Assembly (NCBI RefSeq): GCF_000321225.1
Contig: NW_004450477.1
Span: 3,492,779-3,556,778, forward strand
Origin: Odobenus rosmarus divergens
Lineage: Eukaryota > Chordata > Mammalia > Carnivora > Odobenidae
Reading direction: 5' to 3'
Length of the DNA stretch: 64,000 nucleotides
Shown here: piece by piece, positions 22,755-33,452 of the stretch
How positions within the stretch are numbered: the first letter of the stretch is position 1
Layout of the letters: each line of letters starts with the position of its first letter
Translations under genes and position numbers: made by a program
Notes under the pieces: model-generated
The model's database searches: none
Told to the model about the DNA's origin: nothing
Seen by the model: the letters and a program-made list of their open reading frames with translations, nothing else

Positions 22755-23270
22755 TAGGATATTATGTAAATGAATCAGAGAAAGAGTAGTTTTTTTTTAA
22801 ATAACACTGTGATTTTACAATGTACTGATTATTCAATATCTACTTAGTGTGATCTAATGGTAGCTGCAGTACTTTAGCAATAAGGTGGGATTATAAACAG
22901 AATTTAGTTGCACTGAATCCCAGTGGCACTAAAATGCCCTCCACAAGAATAGTAATGTCAGGTGTTTGGGCTTTTATTTGCTTATTTATTTCCTTATAAA
23001 ATGATGCACAGGTTTGTTAGCAGGTCGTTGAAAGTGTTCCCATGTGGTACTTTCAAATCTCCAGGTGAAGCAAGAGGTTAGATGATCTGCTTGAGTGTGG
23101 TAGAAGTGAGAAAGGTACAAGGCTGAATGAGGGTGGAATTGAAGGTTTGAAGAGTAAAAGAAGCTTGAAATTACTGCTATGAAGAGCTTCAGAGAGGGAA
23201 GGAAAGCTGACCAGGAAAACACGAAAGAGATCTGGTGGCGTTGCATGTTCAACTGACTTTAGAAATAAAA
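22755..23270. other. Non-coding, no recognised repeat
   Basis: No landmarks. Two overlapping minus frames (22986-23277) share a serine/phenylalanine-rich composition from antisense GA-rich sequence and have no splice context. Confidence 0.35.
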
Positions 23271-23272
23271 AA

Positions 23273-23758
23273 TTCAACTTAGGATTTTTTGACTTTACTA
23301 TGGTGTGAAAGCCATATGAATTAAGTAGAAAATGTACTTTGAAATTTGAATTTGGATTTTTTTCCCCAGGCTACTGATACACCCTACAACCTTCCTTCAT
23401 GATGCTGGGCAAGCGCAGCAAGCCACAGCTCCCAGTCTGCCATGCAATCATGAGGATAAATAACTGATACACTTACAACCATTCTGTGCCCAGACAACCA
23501 TTCTGTTTTTTACTTTTAGTACAGTAATCAGTACATTACATGAGATATTAAAGACTTTATTATAAAATAGGATTTGTGTTAGATATTTTGGCCCTACTGT
23601 AGGCTAATGTAAGCATTCCGAGCATATTAAGGTAGGCTAGACTAAGCTGTGATGTTCAATAGGTAAGGTGTATTAAATGCATTTTTAACTTACAATATTT
23701 TCAACTTATGATGGGTTTATCAAGACATAACCCCATCATAAGTTGAGGAAAATCTGTA
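23273..23758. mobile_element. Tigger-like DNA transposon (non-autonomous)
   Basis: Both ends are related inverted repeats: TTCAACTTAGGATTTTTTGAC at the left and ATAAGTTGAGGAAAATCTGTA at the right. Between them are GGGCAAGCGCAGCAAGCC, AGTACAGTAATCAGTACATT and GGCTAGACTAAGCTGTGATG. A perfect 14-bp inverted repeat (CAACTTATGATGGG at 23702-23715, CCCATCATAAGTTG at 23732-23745) forms a terminal hairpin. Family from memory; no transposase frame. Confidence 0.6.
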
Positions 23759-23871
23759 TTGAATTTATACTGCCTTTTTGAAAAGTAAGTCTCTTAGGAC
23801 ATTGAAGTGGTGATATAGGTCAGGAAAATATACACAGGTATGGAATTTCATAATCCGGGATCATTACAAGG

Positions 23872-24075
23872 AAGTGTAGTACAATGATTTAATATCTCTA
23901 GCTCTGCCACTTACCAGTTGTATGAACTTGGGTTAATTATTTAACCTTGCAAAGCTTTGGTTTCCCCAGCCTTTCTTAAGAAAACATGGGGTAGTTGTCA
24001 GACTTAAGAGAGAAAGCATTCTCATGTGTTATTACTATACTGTAGAGCATTTGGATAAAATCAGAGAGAAAGGAA
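23872..24075 (+). mobile_element. MIR
   Basis: The MIR core is easy to see: AGCTCTGCCACTTACCAGTTG, then TATGAACTTGGGTTAATTATTTAACC and CTTTGGTTTCCCCAGC. This gives an apparent donor-like CTTACC that is not a splice site. Confidence 0.75.
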
Positions 24076-24910
24076 AACTGGAAATTTTATTCCACTCTTA
24101 AGAGTTCTTGACTGCCTATTGTTAGCTCTTCATATCCTAAAAGGAGATGAAGGCAACCAGTAGAGTTGTCGTGTTCAGCCCAGTTCATGACAAATGAAAA
24201 ATGTGTCGTAATTAAATGTATAACCAAAACTTAAGAAACAGAGAGAAAGAAGAAGTGTGATTTTCTGATCTGAGACCCAAAAGGGTAAGAGTCCAAAGAG
24301 CTAGGAAACTATCAAAAGTGTAATTCTAACCATGTGAACATAAATTAATTGAGGAATTAAGAAAAGATTTTTTTAAATTGTGGCTACAAAAATAGGAAGA
24401 TACACCTCAGGGTAAGTATAAGAGAATTTCAGAGAGCAGTCTATCAAATATACTAAGTTCCAAATAAGTTTAGAATTTTAAAACATGCCATGTATGACTA
24501 AAATAGGTTGTTTGATTTTTGTTCAAAGGAGTAAGGGCAAACCAAGGGTAGGTTTATTGTTTAGAACCTGTGATGTGTTAACACATGACAAAGAGAATAA
24601 AACACTAGCCAATTATTTTTCCCCTCAAGATGAATGATCTTTAGTCTAGAAAGAGTGGAACAACCATTGGTACAAGAAAACTGAAACAAAAGATAGGTGG
24701 GAGTTTATTTAAAATATACAAATATACACATATATGGACATATATACATAGATATACATAAATTCAGTTCTTCCAGTTTATTTATATCTCAGGGCAGTAA
24801 AAGTTCATGTAGATAAGACTGCTAAACATTTATTGATAAAATTGAAGATTTGTGGAAAACTGTGGAGGTACCAGGAAGCTAACGATGGAAAAATTGCCTT
24901 TAAAATTAAA
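24076..24910. other. Non-coding, no recognised repeat
   Basis: AT-rich sequence with a degenerate ATAC/ATAT stretch at 24715-24765. No supported frame. Confidence 0.35.
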
Positions 24911-24922
24911 AAAAAAGAATTT

Positions 24923-25123
24923 GGGCTGCCTGGGTGGCAAAGTCAGTTTAGCATCTGACTCTTAGTTTCAGTTCAGGGCATGATCTTGGGGTCATGAGCT
25001 CCACGCTCAGGGTGGGCAGAGTCCGCGTAAGATTCTCTCTCCCTCTACCCCCCTACCCCCCGTGCACATGTTCTCTCTGTCTCTGTCTCTGTCTCTCTCT
25101 CAAATAAATAAATAAATCTTTTA
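24923..25123 (+). mobile_element. Can-SINE (older subtype), left of inverted pair
   Basis: Head GGGCTGCCTGGGTGGCAAAG, AGCATCTGACTCTTAG and GGGGTCATGAGCTCC mark an older subtype than the GTCTGCCTTCGG copies. Then a CTCTGT-repeat and AAATAAATAAATAAATC tail. Target duplication AAAAAAGAATTT at 24911-24922 and 25124-25135. Confidence 0.92.
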
Positions 25124-25181
25124 AAAAAAGAATTTATCATATTATATGCCAATGAACTAGACATTAATTCTGGAAATGATT

Positions 25182-25360
25182 TTTTTTTAAGATTTTATTT
25201 ATTTATTTGACAGAGAGCACAAGCAGGGGGAGCGGCAGGCAGAGGGAGAAGCAGGCTCCCCATGAGCAAGGAGCCCAATGCGGGGCTTGATCCTAGAACC
25301 CTGGGATCATGACCTGAGCCGAAGGCAGATGTTTAACCGACTGAGCCGTTCAGGTGCTCC
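25182..25360 (-). mobile_element. Can-SINE, right of inverted pair
   Basis: AAGATTTTATTTATTTATTTG tail and ACTGAGCCGTTCAGGTGCTCC head. Target duplication TCTGGAAATGATT (25169-25181) against TCTGGAAAGGATT (25361-25373), one mismatch. It lies 58 bp from the previous SINE in opposite orientation. Confidence 0.93.
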
Positions 25361-25559
25361 TCTGGAAAGGATTCTTAATTATAAGATGATTTACAATCTA
25401 GGAAAGCAGAATGAACATATGATTACCACTGTTCCTACAGAATACCACTAACATGTCATAAAAAGATGTTTGGAAAACCCAACCTTATACGTTTCTTTTT
25501 TACCCATTTCAAATATATGTGAGCCTTGTTACTCAAGTCAAAAACTGTATAAACCACCT

Positions 25560-26100
25560 TGACTTATTTCCTTCCTTCCCTCACCCTGCATAGCCAGTTC
25601 ATTATTAACTCCTATTGATCCTATTTATAAAAGTATCCACTTTCTGTCATCTTCCCTCCATGTCCATTGCTTCTACCTAATCCAAACCATCGCCATCCAC
25701 CTAGATTACTGCAGATGCCTATTTCTACTTGTAACTTCTGCAGCCTATCCTTGACCCAGGCATGAGAATAGTCATTTTAAATCATGTGTCAGAATCATGT
25801 TTGTCCTCTGCTTAAAACCCTCTGATGGCTTCAAATCATACTTGAAACACAAATCTCAACTCTACCCTGGTTTACAAGACCCTATGTGCTGTCGTCCATG
25901 CACACCTGTCTGACACTGTGCAGTGCTGTCACTCTTCTCAGGATATTTCAGCCACTGTGGGCTTTCATCTTCTCAAATATGCTAAGCTTATTCCATCCCA
26001 GTCTCTTTGTACTTGCAGTTTCTTTTGCCTGGGATGGTCTATCTATCCCTACATTCTTACACGACTGACTTCTTACTCATTAAGGAAAAAACAAACAACT
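25560..26100 (+). mobile_element. LINE-2 fragment
   Basis: AATCATGTGTCAGAATCATG, TGCTTAAAACCCTCTGATGGC, CTGGTTTACAAGACCCTATG and TTTGCCTGGGATGGTC follow L2 3'-region order. The overlapping frames 25886-26068 and 25918-26196 are L2-derived. Confidence 0.65.
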
Positions 26101-26394
26101 ATTGCTTCTCATTCTTCATATTGGCAAAAATTAAAGAGTGATAACACCCATTATTACAGGGCTTCAGGGAAAATAATAAAATGCATTATCTGGTGAAAAT
26201 ATAAATTATTTTGTAGAGCAAGCTGATTCAACAATTAAAATTTAAAATATAGAACTGAATCAAGGTGAAAACACAACATATAAAAACTTGTGGGATGCGG
26301 CTAAGACAGAGTTTAGAGAGGATCCTATAGATATTAGTCCCTTCATGGAGCTATGGAAACTGAAATCCATGTTATAGGAGGAGTAATGGGAGAA

Positions 26395-26525
26395 TCCCAG
26401 AACATTTAACCTCCACCTGTTGAATCACCATTTCTGTGGATGAGGCCCAGAAATCTGTAGGTTCAGAAAGCTCCCAGGTGATTCTGATAATGTCTAGTTT
26501 GGGGACCAACTAGATAAGATCCCTT
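26395..26525 (+). mobile_element. MER5-type hAT (Charlie) element
   Basis: GATGAGGCCCAGAAATCTGTAGG and AAGCTCCCAGGTGATTCTGATAATG are MER5A landmarks, ending in a degenerate GTTTGGGGACCAAC instead of the usual terminal repeat. A short MITE with no coding capacity. Confidence 0.6.
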
Positions 26526-27777
26526 CTGTGCTCAGGTTGTGTATGTTGTGTTAATTAATTTACAAGTCTTACATGTCCTACTATAATGTAACTGATGTTT
26601 GGTAAGCATTTTATTATAATGCCATTGTCATTATTTTTAGCAAATAGTTTTTGCATATTTTTATGGTCACTGGAGATTCAAAGTAGTACCAAAATCGCCA
26701 TTGCTTTCTAGAGCAGGTATGTGCCAAAGGTAGCTGAGGAGTGCTATCCAAAGTCAACCTTCTGAGCCATGGTTTCTGATCCCTTGCTTCTGTGTTTGCA
26801 GAACCCTTGAGCAATGTAAAAGGAGCTTGCATGTCTAAATGAATGAACTAATAGCCATAATACACTGTCATGATCTGTTTTTCATGGCCACATGGTTATT
26901 AAGTACTTAGTAACTCTCTGCTCCTACCTCTCACTTTTCTCCAAGAAGCAATCCATTATGACACCTAACAGTGAGGTTTTTGATGAAACACACTTACTGC
27001 ACAGAAGCCTTTTTGCAAAACAGCACAACTCAACAGAGACCAATTTTAAATTGCAGATTTTAAAAACTATGTTTCATTTGGTAACTATACAGTAATGTCA
27101 ATAGCAACAAATGTTATATGAGAAGAACATGCAAAAGACTGTCTTTGTGTAAATTATATAGAACTATTAACATTAAGGTAGCATGATTGATTTCCTTTAA
27201 ATTACTCACACTGGCGTAATTAAAGGCTTTCATTTTATCCTTATACTCTGGGGCTTTTCATACTGTTGGAGGGTTCTGGGTCAAATGGGTGCCAGGGCAA
27301 GGCCCTTACAAACTGTAAGAAATCCACAGTTTTATAAAAAGCTGGCTGCTTTAATTATGGGTCCTTTTAAGTGTTTTTCTTTGAATCCCTCTATAATGTT
27401 GTATTTTCTTTTTGCCCAGCTTTCTATTACATTCTCATTTACTTCAGCGGATGATGGTTTTATGAATAGGATCTATTGGAAGGAGAAAAAAAAAGGATTT
27501 CAAAATTGCTATTCATTTCCCCAAAGCTGCCTGCTCTCCATGGCTGTGAGCCAGTTCTAAAGCCCCTGTGGTGGAGAATGGTGTATATATACTTATGGTC
27601 ATATTGAGTATATGAAAACATGGAAGATCTTATAGCATGTTGGTGGGCTCAGGACTTTTATAGAAGGCTCATTGATTCTTAGTCTCATGTTACTAGCTTG
27701 GTTGTCCCCTATATAATAATCAAAGCCCTAAAGGGAGATTCTTTGCTCTGTTTGGCCCAAGGACACAAGAAAGTTTC
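26526..27777. other. Single-copy-like DNA, possible conserved non-coding block
   Basis: No repeat recognised. 27180-27560 holds several TAATTA/TTAATT homeodomain-type motifs (GGCGTAATTAAAGGC, GCTTTAATTATGGG) in non-repetitive sequence of moderate complexity. The 91-codon frame at 27285-27560 has no splice sites at its limits. Conservation is a guess. Confidence 0.35.
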
Positions 27778-28265
27778 TTGATGGCCTCTTTTAATTTTTT
27801 TAGGTTTTTATTTAAATTTCATTTAGTTAATATACAGTGTGATAATAGTTTCAGGTGTGCAATATAGTGATTCAAGACTTCCATACAACACTCAGTGCTC
27901 ACCACAAGTGTACTCCTTAATCCCCATCACCCATCCTCCTACCCACCTCCCCTCTAGTCACCATCAGTTTGTTCTCTATAGTTAAGAGTCTATTTCTTGG
28001 TTTGCCTCTCTCTTTTTTTTCCCCTTTGCTCATCTGTTTTGTTTCTTAAATTCCACATATGAGTGAAATTATATCATATTTGTCTTTCTCTAACTTATTT
28101 CACTTAGCATGATACTCTCTAGCTCCATCCATATCATTGCCAATGGCAAGATTTCATTCTTTTTGATGGCTTAGTGATATATACCACATCTTCTTTATCC
28201 ATTCTCTACAGATAGACACTTGGACTGTTTCCATAATTTGGTTATTATTGATAATGCTGCTATAA

Positions 28266-28444
28266 TTTTTTTTTCCTTTAGAGAGAACATGCACGAGTAG
28301 AGTGGGGGAAGGGGCAGAGGGAGAGAATCTTAAGCAGACCATTCTGAGTGTGGAACCTGATGTGGGGCTCAACTTCATGACCCCAAGGTAACGAACTGAG
28401 CCAAAATCAAGAGTCAGATGCCTGACTGAGCCACCCAGACGCCC
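28266..28444 (-). mobile_element. Can-SINE in L1
   Basis: TTTCCTTTAGAGAGAACATGC, AAGCAGACCATTCTGAGTGTGG, and head CTGAGCCACCCAGACGCCC. Perfect 17-bp target duplication TGATAATGCTGCTATAA (28249-28265 and 28445-28461). The A-tail is short and interrupted. Confidence 0.95.
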
Positions 28445-28890
28445 TGATAATGCTGCTATAAGTGTAAACATCAGGGTGCGCGCATCACTTTGAATTAGTA
28501 TTTTTGTATTCTTAGGGTAAACACCTAGTAAGGCAATTGCTAGGCCATTGGGTAGTTCTATTTTTAACTTTTTGAGGAACCTCCATACTGTTTTCCGGAG
28601 GGGCTGTGTTTTCCACAGTGGCTGTACCACTTTGCATTCTCAGCAGCAGTGCACAAGGGTTTCCCTTTCTCTGCATCCTTACTAACACCTGTGTTTCTTG
28701 TGTTGTTGATTTTAGCCATTCTGACAGATGTGAGATGATATCTCATTGTAGTTTTGATTTGTATTTTCCTGATGATCAGTAATGTTGAACATCCTTGCAT
28801 GTGTCTGTTGGCCATCTGTATGTCTTCATTGGAAAAATGTCTGTTCATGTCTTCTGCCCATTCTTTAATTAGATTATTTGGTTGAGTTTT

Positions 28891-29087
28891 TTTTTTTTTA
28901 AGATTTTATTTATTTATTTGACAGAGAGAGACACAGCAAGAGAGGGAACACAAGCAGGGGGAGTAAGAGAGGGAGAAGCAGGCTTCCCACAGAGCAGGGA
29001 GCCTGATGCGGGGCTTGATCCCAGGACCCTGGGATCAGCACCTGAGCTGAAGGCAGAAGCTTAACGACTGAGCCACCCAGGCACCCC
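28891..29087 (-). mobile_element. Can-SINE in L1
   Basis: Well preserved, with tail TTTTTTAAGATTTTATTTATTT and head GACTGAGCCACCCAGGCACC. Perfect 13-bp target duplication TTGGTTGAGTTTT (28878-28890 and 29088-29100). The plus frame 28882-29064 is antisense SINE. Confidence 0.96.
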
Positions 29088-29753
29088 TTGGTTGAGTTTT
29101 ATAAGTTCTTTATATATTTTGGATACTAAACCTTTATCAGATATGTCATTTACAAACATATCTTCTCCCATTCTGTAGGTTACCTTTTAGTTTTGTTGAT
29201 TGTTTCCTTTGCTGTTCAGAAGCTTTTTATTTTGATGTAGACCCAATAGTTTATTTTTGCTTTTATTTCCCTTGCCTTAGGAGACATATGTAGAAAGTAG
29301 TTGCTATGGCCTGTGTAAAAGAGGTTACTGCCTGTGTTCTCCTCTAGGATTTTTATGGTTTCAGTTCTCACATTTAAGTCTTTGATCCATTTTGAATTTA
29401 TTTTTGTGTTTGGCTTAAGAAAGTGGTCCAGTTTTCCCAACACCATTTGTTGAAGAGACTACATTTTTTCCATTGGATATTCTTTCCTGCTTTGTTGAAG
29501 ATTAGTTGACCATATAACTGTAGGTTCATTTCTTGGTTTTCTATTCTGTTCTGTTGATCTATGTGTCTCTTTTTGTGCCAGTACCATACTGTTTTAATTA
29601 CTACAGTTTTGTAATATAACTTGAAGTCCGGAATTGTGATACCTCCAGCTTTGCTTTTCTTTTTCAAGGTTGCTTTGGATATTTGGGGTCTTTTATGTTC
29701 CATACAAATTTTAGGATTGTTTGTTCTAGCTCTGTGAAAAATGCTGCTGGTTC

Positions 29754-29926
29754 GGGGCGCCTGGGTGGCTCAGTCATTAAGTGTCTGCCTTCAGCTCAGG
29801 TCATGATTCCGGGGTCCTGGGATTGAGCCCCGCATTGGGCTCTCTGCTCTGCGGGAAGCCTGCTTCTCCCTCTCCCACTCCCCCTGCTTGTGTTCCCTCT
29901 CTCGCTGTCTCTCTCTCCCTGTCAAA

Positions 29927-29961
<35 letters not shown>

Positions 29962-29970
29962 AATCTTTAA
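29754..29970 (+). mobile_element. Can-SINE at the L1/L1 junction
   Basis: Head GGGGCGCCTGGGTGGCTCAG, TCTCCCACTCCCCCTGCTTG, TGTTCCCTCTCTCGCTG, and a long (AAAT)n tail (about 29927-29962). Perfect 17-bp duplication AAAAATGCTGCTGGTTC at 29737-29753 and 29971-29987. The duplicated target already contains the junction between minus- and plus-strand L1 text. Confidence 0.96.
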
Positions 29971-29974
29971 AAAA

Positions 29975-30747
29975 ATGCTGCTGGTTCAACAAATGGTGTT
30001 AGGAAATTGGACAGCCACATGCAGAAGAATGAAACTGGACCATTTCCTTACACCATGCACAAAAATAGACTCAAAATGGATGAAAGACCTAAATGTGAGA
30101 CAGGAATCCATCAAAATCCTAGAGGAGAACACAGGCAACAACCTCTGTGATCTTGGCTTCAGCAACTTCTTGCTAGACACGTCTCCAGAGGCAAGGGAAA
30201 CAAAGGCAAAAATGAACTATTGGGACTTCATCAAGATAAAAACTTTTGCACAGCAAAGGAAACCGTCAACAAAACCAAAAGACAACTGACAGAATGGGAG
30301 AAGATATTTGCAAATGTCTTATCAAATAAAGGGCTAGTATCCAAAACCTATAAAGAACTTATCAAACTCAATACCCAAAGAACAAATAATCCAGTCAAGA
30401 AATGGGCAGAAGACCTGAACAGACATTTCTCCAAAGAAGACATCCAAATGGCCAACAGACACTGGAAAAAATGCTTAACATCACTTGGCATCCAGGAAAT
30501 ACAAATCAAAACCACAATGAGATACTACCTCATACCAGTCAGAATGGCTAAAATGAACAAGTCAGGAACCAAGAGATGTTGGCAAGGATACGGAGAAAGG
30601 GGAACCCTCCGATGCTATTGGTGGGAATGCAAGCTGGTGCAGCCACTCTGGAAAACAGTGTGGTGGTTCCTCAAAAAGTTGAAAATAGAGCTACCCTATG
30701 ATCCAGCAATTGCACTACTGAGTATATGGATTGTATTAAATATGTAG
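29975..30747 (+). pseudogene. L1 ORF2 C-terminal remnant, one frameshift
   Basis: Two overlapping frames (29975-30289, 104 codons, and 30220-30747, 175 codons) together give a long stretch of ORF2p sequence. The frame changes near 30240, at the IKIK-TF position, where one or two bases appear to be missing. The second frame shows [20 protein letters not shown], and the cysteine-rich motif with its first Cys intact in [11 protein letters not shown] but the second Cys replaced by Tyr. It then runs into minus-strand L1 (SIWIVLNM) and stops. Not functional. Confidence 0.8.
29978..30724 (+). mobile_element. Opposite-strand LINE-1 segment without 3' UTR or poly(A)
   Basis: About 745 bp of plus-strand ORF2, from the [13 protein letters not shown] region (here LLVQQMVLGNW because of a frame change) to PYDPAIALL. 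It is flanked on both sides by minus-strand L1. It has neither a 5' nor a 3' terminus and no A-tail. It covers the same ORF2 interval as minus-strand 28500-29460 of its host, but lacks a deletion the host copy has, so it came from another L1. Confidence 0.85.
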
Positions 30748-31511
30748 ATCGCTTTGGGTAGTATGGACATTTTAACAACATTTGTTTTTCCAATCCATGA
30801 GCATGGAATGTCTTTCTATTTCTTTGTGTCATCTTCAATTTCTTTCATTGGTGTTTTATATAGTTTTGTGAATACAGGTCTTTCACCTCTTTGGTTCAGT
30901 TTATTCATGGATATCTTATTGGTTTTGGTGCAATTATAAATAGGATTGTTTTCTTAATTTCTCTATCTGGTGCTTTATTATTAGTGTGTAGAAAAGCAAC
31001 AGATTTCTGTACATGGATTTTGTATCCTACAACTTTACTGAATTCGTTTATCAGCTTTAGCATTTTTTTTTTTTTTTGGTGGTGTCTTTAGGGTTTTCCA
31101 TATTAGAGTATCATGTCATCTACAAATAGTGAAAACTTCACTTCTTCCTTGCCAATTTGGATGCCTTTTATTTCTTTTTTGTTGTCTGATTGCTGTGGCT
31201 GAGACTTTTAGCACTATGTTAAATAACAGTGATGAGAGTAGACATCCCTATCTTGTTCCTGACGTAGAGGAAAACCTCTATTTTTCCCCATTGACTGTGG
31301 GTTTTTCTTGTATGGCCTTTATTATGTTGAGGTATGTTCCGTCTAACCTACTTCGTTGAGGACTTTTATCATGAATGGATGTTGCACTTTATCAAATGCT
31401 TTTTTACATCTACTGAAATGATCATATGGTTCTTATCCTTTCTTTTATTAATATGGTATCACATTGATTGTTTCATGAATATCGAACCACCCTTGCAATT
31501 GGTGGCCTCTT

Positions 31512-31820
31512 GCTAGTTGTTTCACTCAGCAGTCAGATCCCAAAACACATGATTCTGTGAATGCCAGAAAATAGATTATTTTTGTGATACTTGTTGATCA
31601 CATGAGGTTATTTTGAGTCTCTTAGGTGAACATGAGGAGAAAAGTGAATTAGAATTGTAACTCCTTATAAATTCTCATGAGTTTATTTGAAGGTTAGTTG
31701 ATTTTTCTTCAATAAATAGGAAAAAACATTCCCTTAATGTATATGATATAGTCTGCTTTGAGGAACTTTGGATGATATTTTTAAAGTTTGTCACAAAACT
31801 TTTGTTGAGAATAGAGGAAC
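31512..31820. other. Non-coding, no recognised repeat
   Basis: Short single-copy-like stretch on the far side of the L1 target duplication. Nothing recognised. Confidence 0.35.
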
Positions 31821-31832
31821 AAGGTTCTTTTT

Positions 31833-32027
31833 TTTTTTAAAGATTTTATTTTTTTATTTGAGAGAGAGAGACACAGTGAGAGAGGGAACACAAGCAGGGG
31901 AGGTGGGAGAGGGAGAAGCAGGCTTCCCACGGAGCAGGGAGCTGGATGCGGGGCTTGATCCCAGAGCCCTGGGATCATGACCTGAACTGAAGGCAGACGC
32001 TTAACAACTGAGCCACTCAGGCGCCCC
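31833..32027 (-). mobile_element. Can-SINE
   Basis: AAAGATTTTATTTTTTTATTTG, AGCAGGGGAGGTGGGAGAG, and head AACTGAGCCACTCAGGCGCCC. Duplication AAGGTTCTTTTT (31821-31832) against AAGGCTCTTTTT (32029-32040). Frames on both strands here are SINE read-through. Confidence 0.93.
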
Positions 32028-32124
32028 GAAGGCTCTTTTTGATACATGCTATTATCAGTGCTAAGAGCCAGAAGACTTCCAACTTTATGCTTTTACTGAA
32101 ATTTAGGAGCTTCCTTTATTTACT

Positions 32125-32870
32125 TGAAGGTTCATAGTAACTTGATTTGCAATAGCCAAAACCTGGAAACCACACAAACGTCCTTCAGCGAGTGAATGGA
32201 TAAATAAACTGTGGTAAGTCCATACAAGGAATACTATTCAGTAATTAAAAGGAATGAACTATTGATACATGCTACAACTTAGATGACTCTCAAAGACATT
32301 GTGCTGAAAGAAGCCAATCTCAAGGAAATAAATAAATAAATAAATAAATAAACAAATAAAAGATGAATCTTGTTTGATTCCATTTACACAGCATTCTGGA
32401 AAAGACAGAACTGTAGTGATAGAGAACATCAGTGGTTGCCAGAGGTTAGTTATGGGAGGAGGGTGTGACTACACAAGAAGAGTAGACAGAGTTTTTCAGG
32501 TAATGAAACTATTTTGTGTCCTGATTGTGGTATGGTCAAAATAATCTATAGATATATTAAAATTCATAAAACTATATACCCCCCAGAAATAGTCAATTTT
32601 ACTATAATCTATCTGTTTTTAATTAAAATCTTTACATGGGGGCACCTGGGTGGCTCAGTCAGTTAAGTGTTGCAACTCTTGATTTTGGCTCAGGTCATGC
32701 TGTCAGGGTCCTGGGGTCCGGCCCATGTGGGGCTCCATGCCCAGTGGGGAATCTACTTGAGGATTTCTCTCCTGCTTCCTTTGCCCCTCCCCCCATTCAC
32801 GCACTCTCTTTCTCTCTCTCTCTAAAATAAATAAGTCTTTAAAAAAAACAAAATAAAATATTTACATGAA
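32125..32870 (+). mobile_element. Ancient LINE-1 3' end with SINE in its tail
   Basis: Old L1 text: CAATAGCCAAAACCTGGAAACC, GTGAATGGATAAATAAACTG, AAAGACATTGTGCTGAAAG, ATCAGTGGTTGCCAGAGG, ending near TTACTATAATCTATCTG. It contains an (AAAT)n tract at 32325-32362, and the SINE at 32639-32854 is inserted just beyond its end. Confidence 0.7.
32639..32854 (+). mobile_element. Can-SINE (older subtype)
   Basis: Head GGGCACCTGGGTGGCTCAGTC, AACTCTTGATTTTGGCTCAGG, CCCTCCCCCCATTCACGC, TC tract and AAATAAATAAGTC tail. Duplication AAAATCTTTACATG (32625-32638) against AAAATATTTACATG (32855-32868). Confidence 0.93.
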
Positions 32871-32986
32871 AGTTTTCTCCTACCATTGATTCTCTAGAAT
32901 CTTCCATTTTGATGCCACATTAAATTTCCCAAAGAACATGTTGGTAGTTATTTTCATGGACTCATCATTTATCGTGCTATATAAAA

Positions 32987-33452
32987 CAGCAGTTCTCAAG
33001 CATTTTTATCTCAGGACCCCGTTACACTCGTAAATTTTATGGAGGACCCCAAAGAACTTTTATGTACATTATATCTATTTAATGTAGGTTATATCTATTA
33101 TATATATTAGGAATTAAAACAGATATTTATTTACTTAAAAATAATAGTAAACCCATTGCATATTAAAACAAATAATGTATTTTTATGAAAACTATATTTT
33201 CTAAAACAAAAAAAATTTAGAAGAACATCATTGCTTTACGTTTTTGCAAATCTCTTTTATATCTGGCTCAATAGAAGACAGCTGTTTTCTCACATCTGCT
33301 CTGCATTCAGTCTGCTGTGATGTCACATGTCATGTACCTCCTGGAAAATTTCACTGTATACTTATGAGAGAATGAAAGTGAAAAAGATGAATAACATCTT
33401 AGTGTTATGAATTTTTTTTTTTACATCTTCAGACTACACTTGAGAACCACTG
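32987..33452. mobile_element. hAT-family DNA transposon relic
   Basis: Terminal inverted repeats are visible: CAGCAGTTCTCAAGCATTT at the left and ACACTTGAGAACCACTG at the right (reverse complement CAGTGGTTCTCAAGTGT). Inside are GAGGACCCCAAAGAACTTTT, TGGCTCAATAGAAGACAGCTG and GATGAATAACATCTTAGTG. It matches a large non-autonomous hAT-type family I cannot name with certainty. No transposase frame. Confidence 0.65.

Larger units (their letters stand above)
27791..31498 (-). mobile_element. 5'-truncated LINE-1 bounded by a 13-bp target duplication
   Basis: TTGATGGCCTCTT (27778-27790) and TTGGTGGCCTCTT (31499-31511) bound it, with one mismatch. From the left: T-rich tail remnant, antisense 3' UTR (ACACTCAGTGCTCACCAC), ORF2 C-terminus and RT region, ending at CGAACCACCCTTGC. 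Nested inside are SINEs at 28266, 28891 and 29754 and a plus-strand L1 piece at 29978-30724. Minus frames at 28154, 28564, 29216 and 29398 are broken ORF2 segments, for example [20 protein letters not shown]. Confidence 0.9.

Noticed and set aside
23905..23936. CTTACC donor-like site (minus strand)
   Set aside because: Part of the MIR core sequence.
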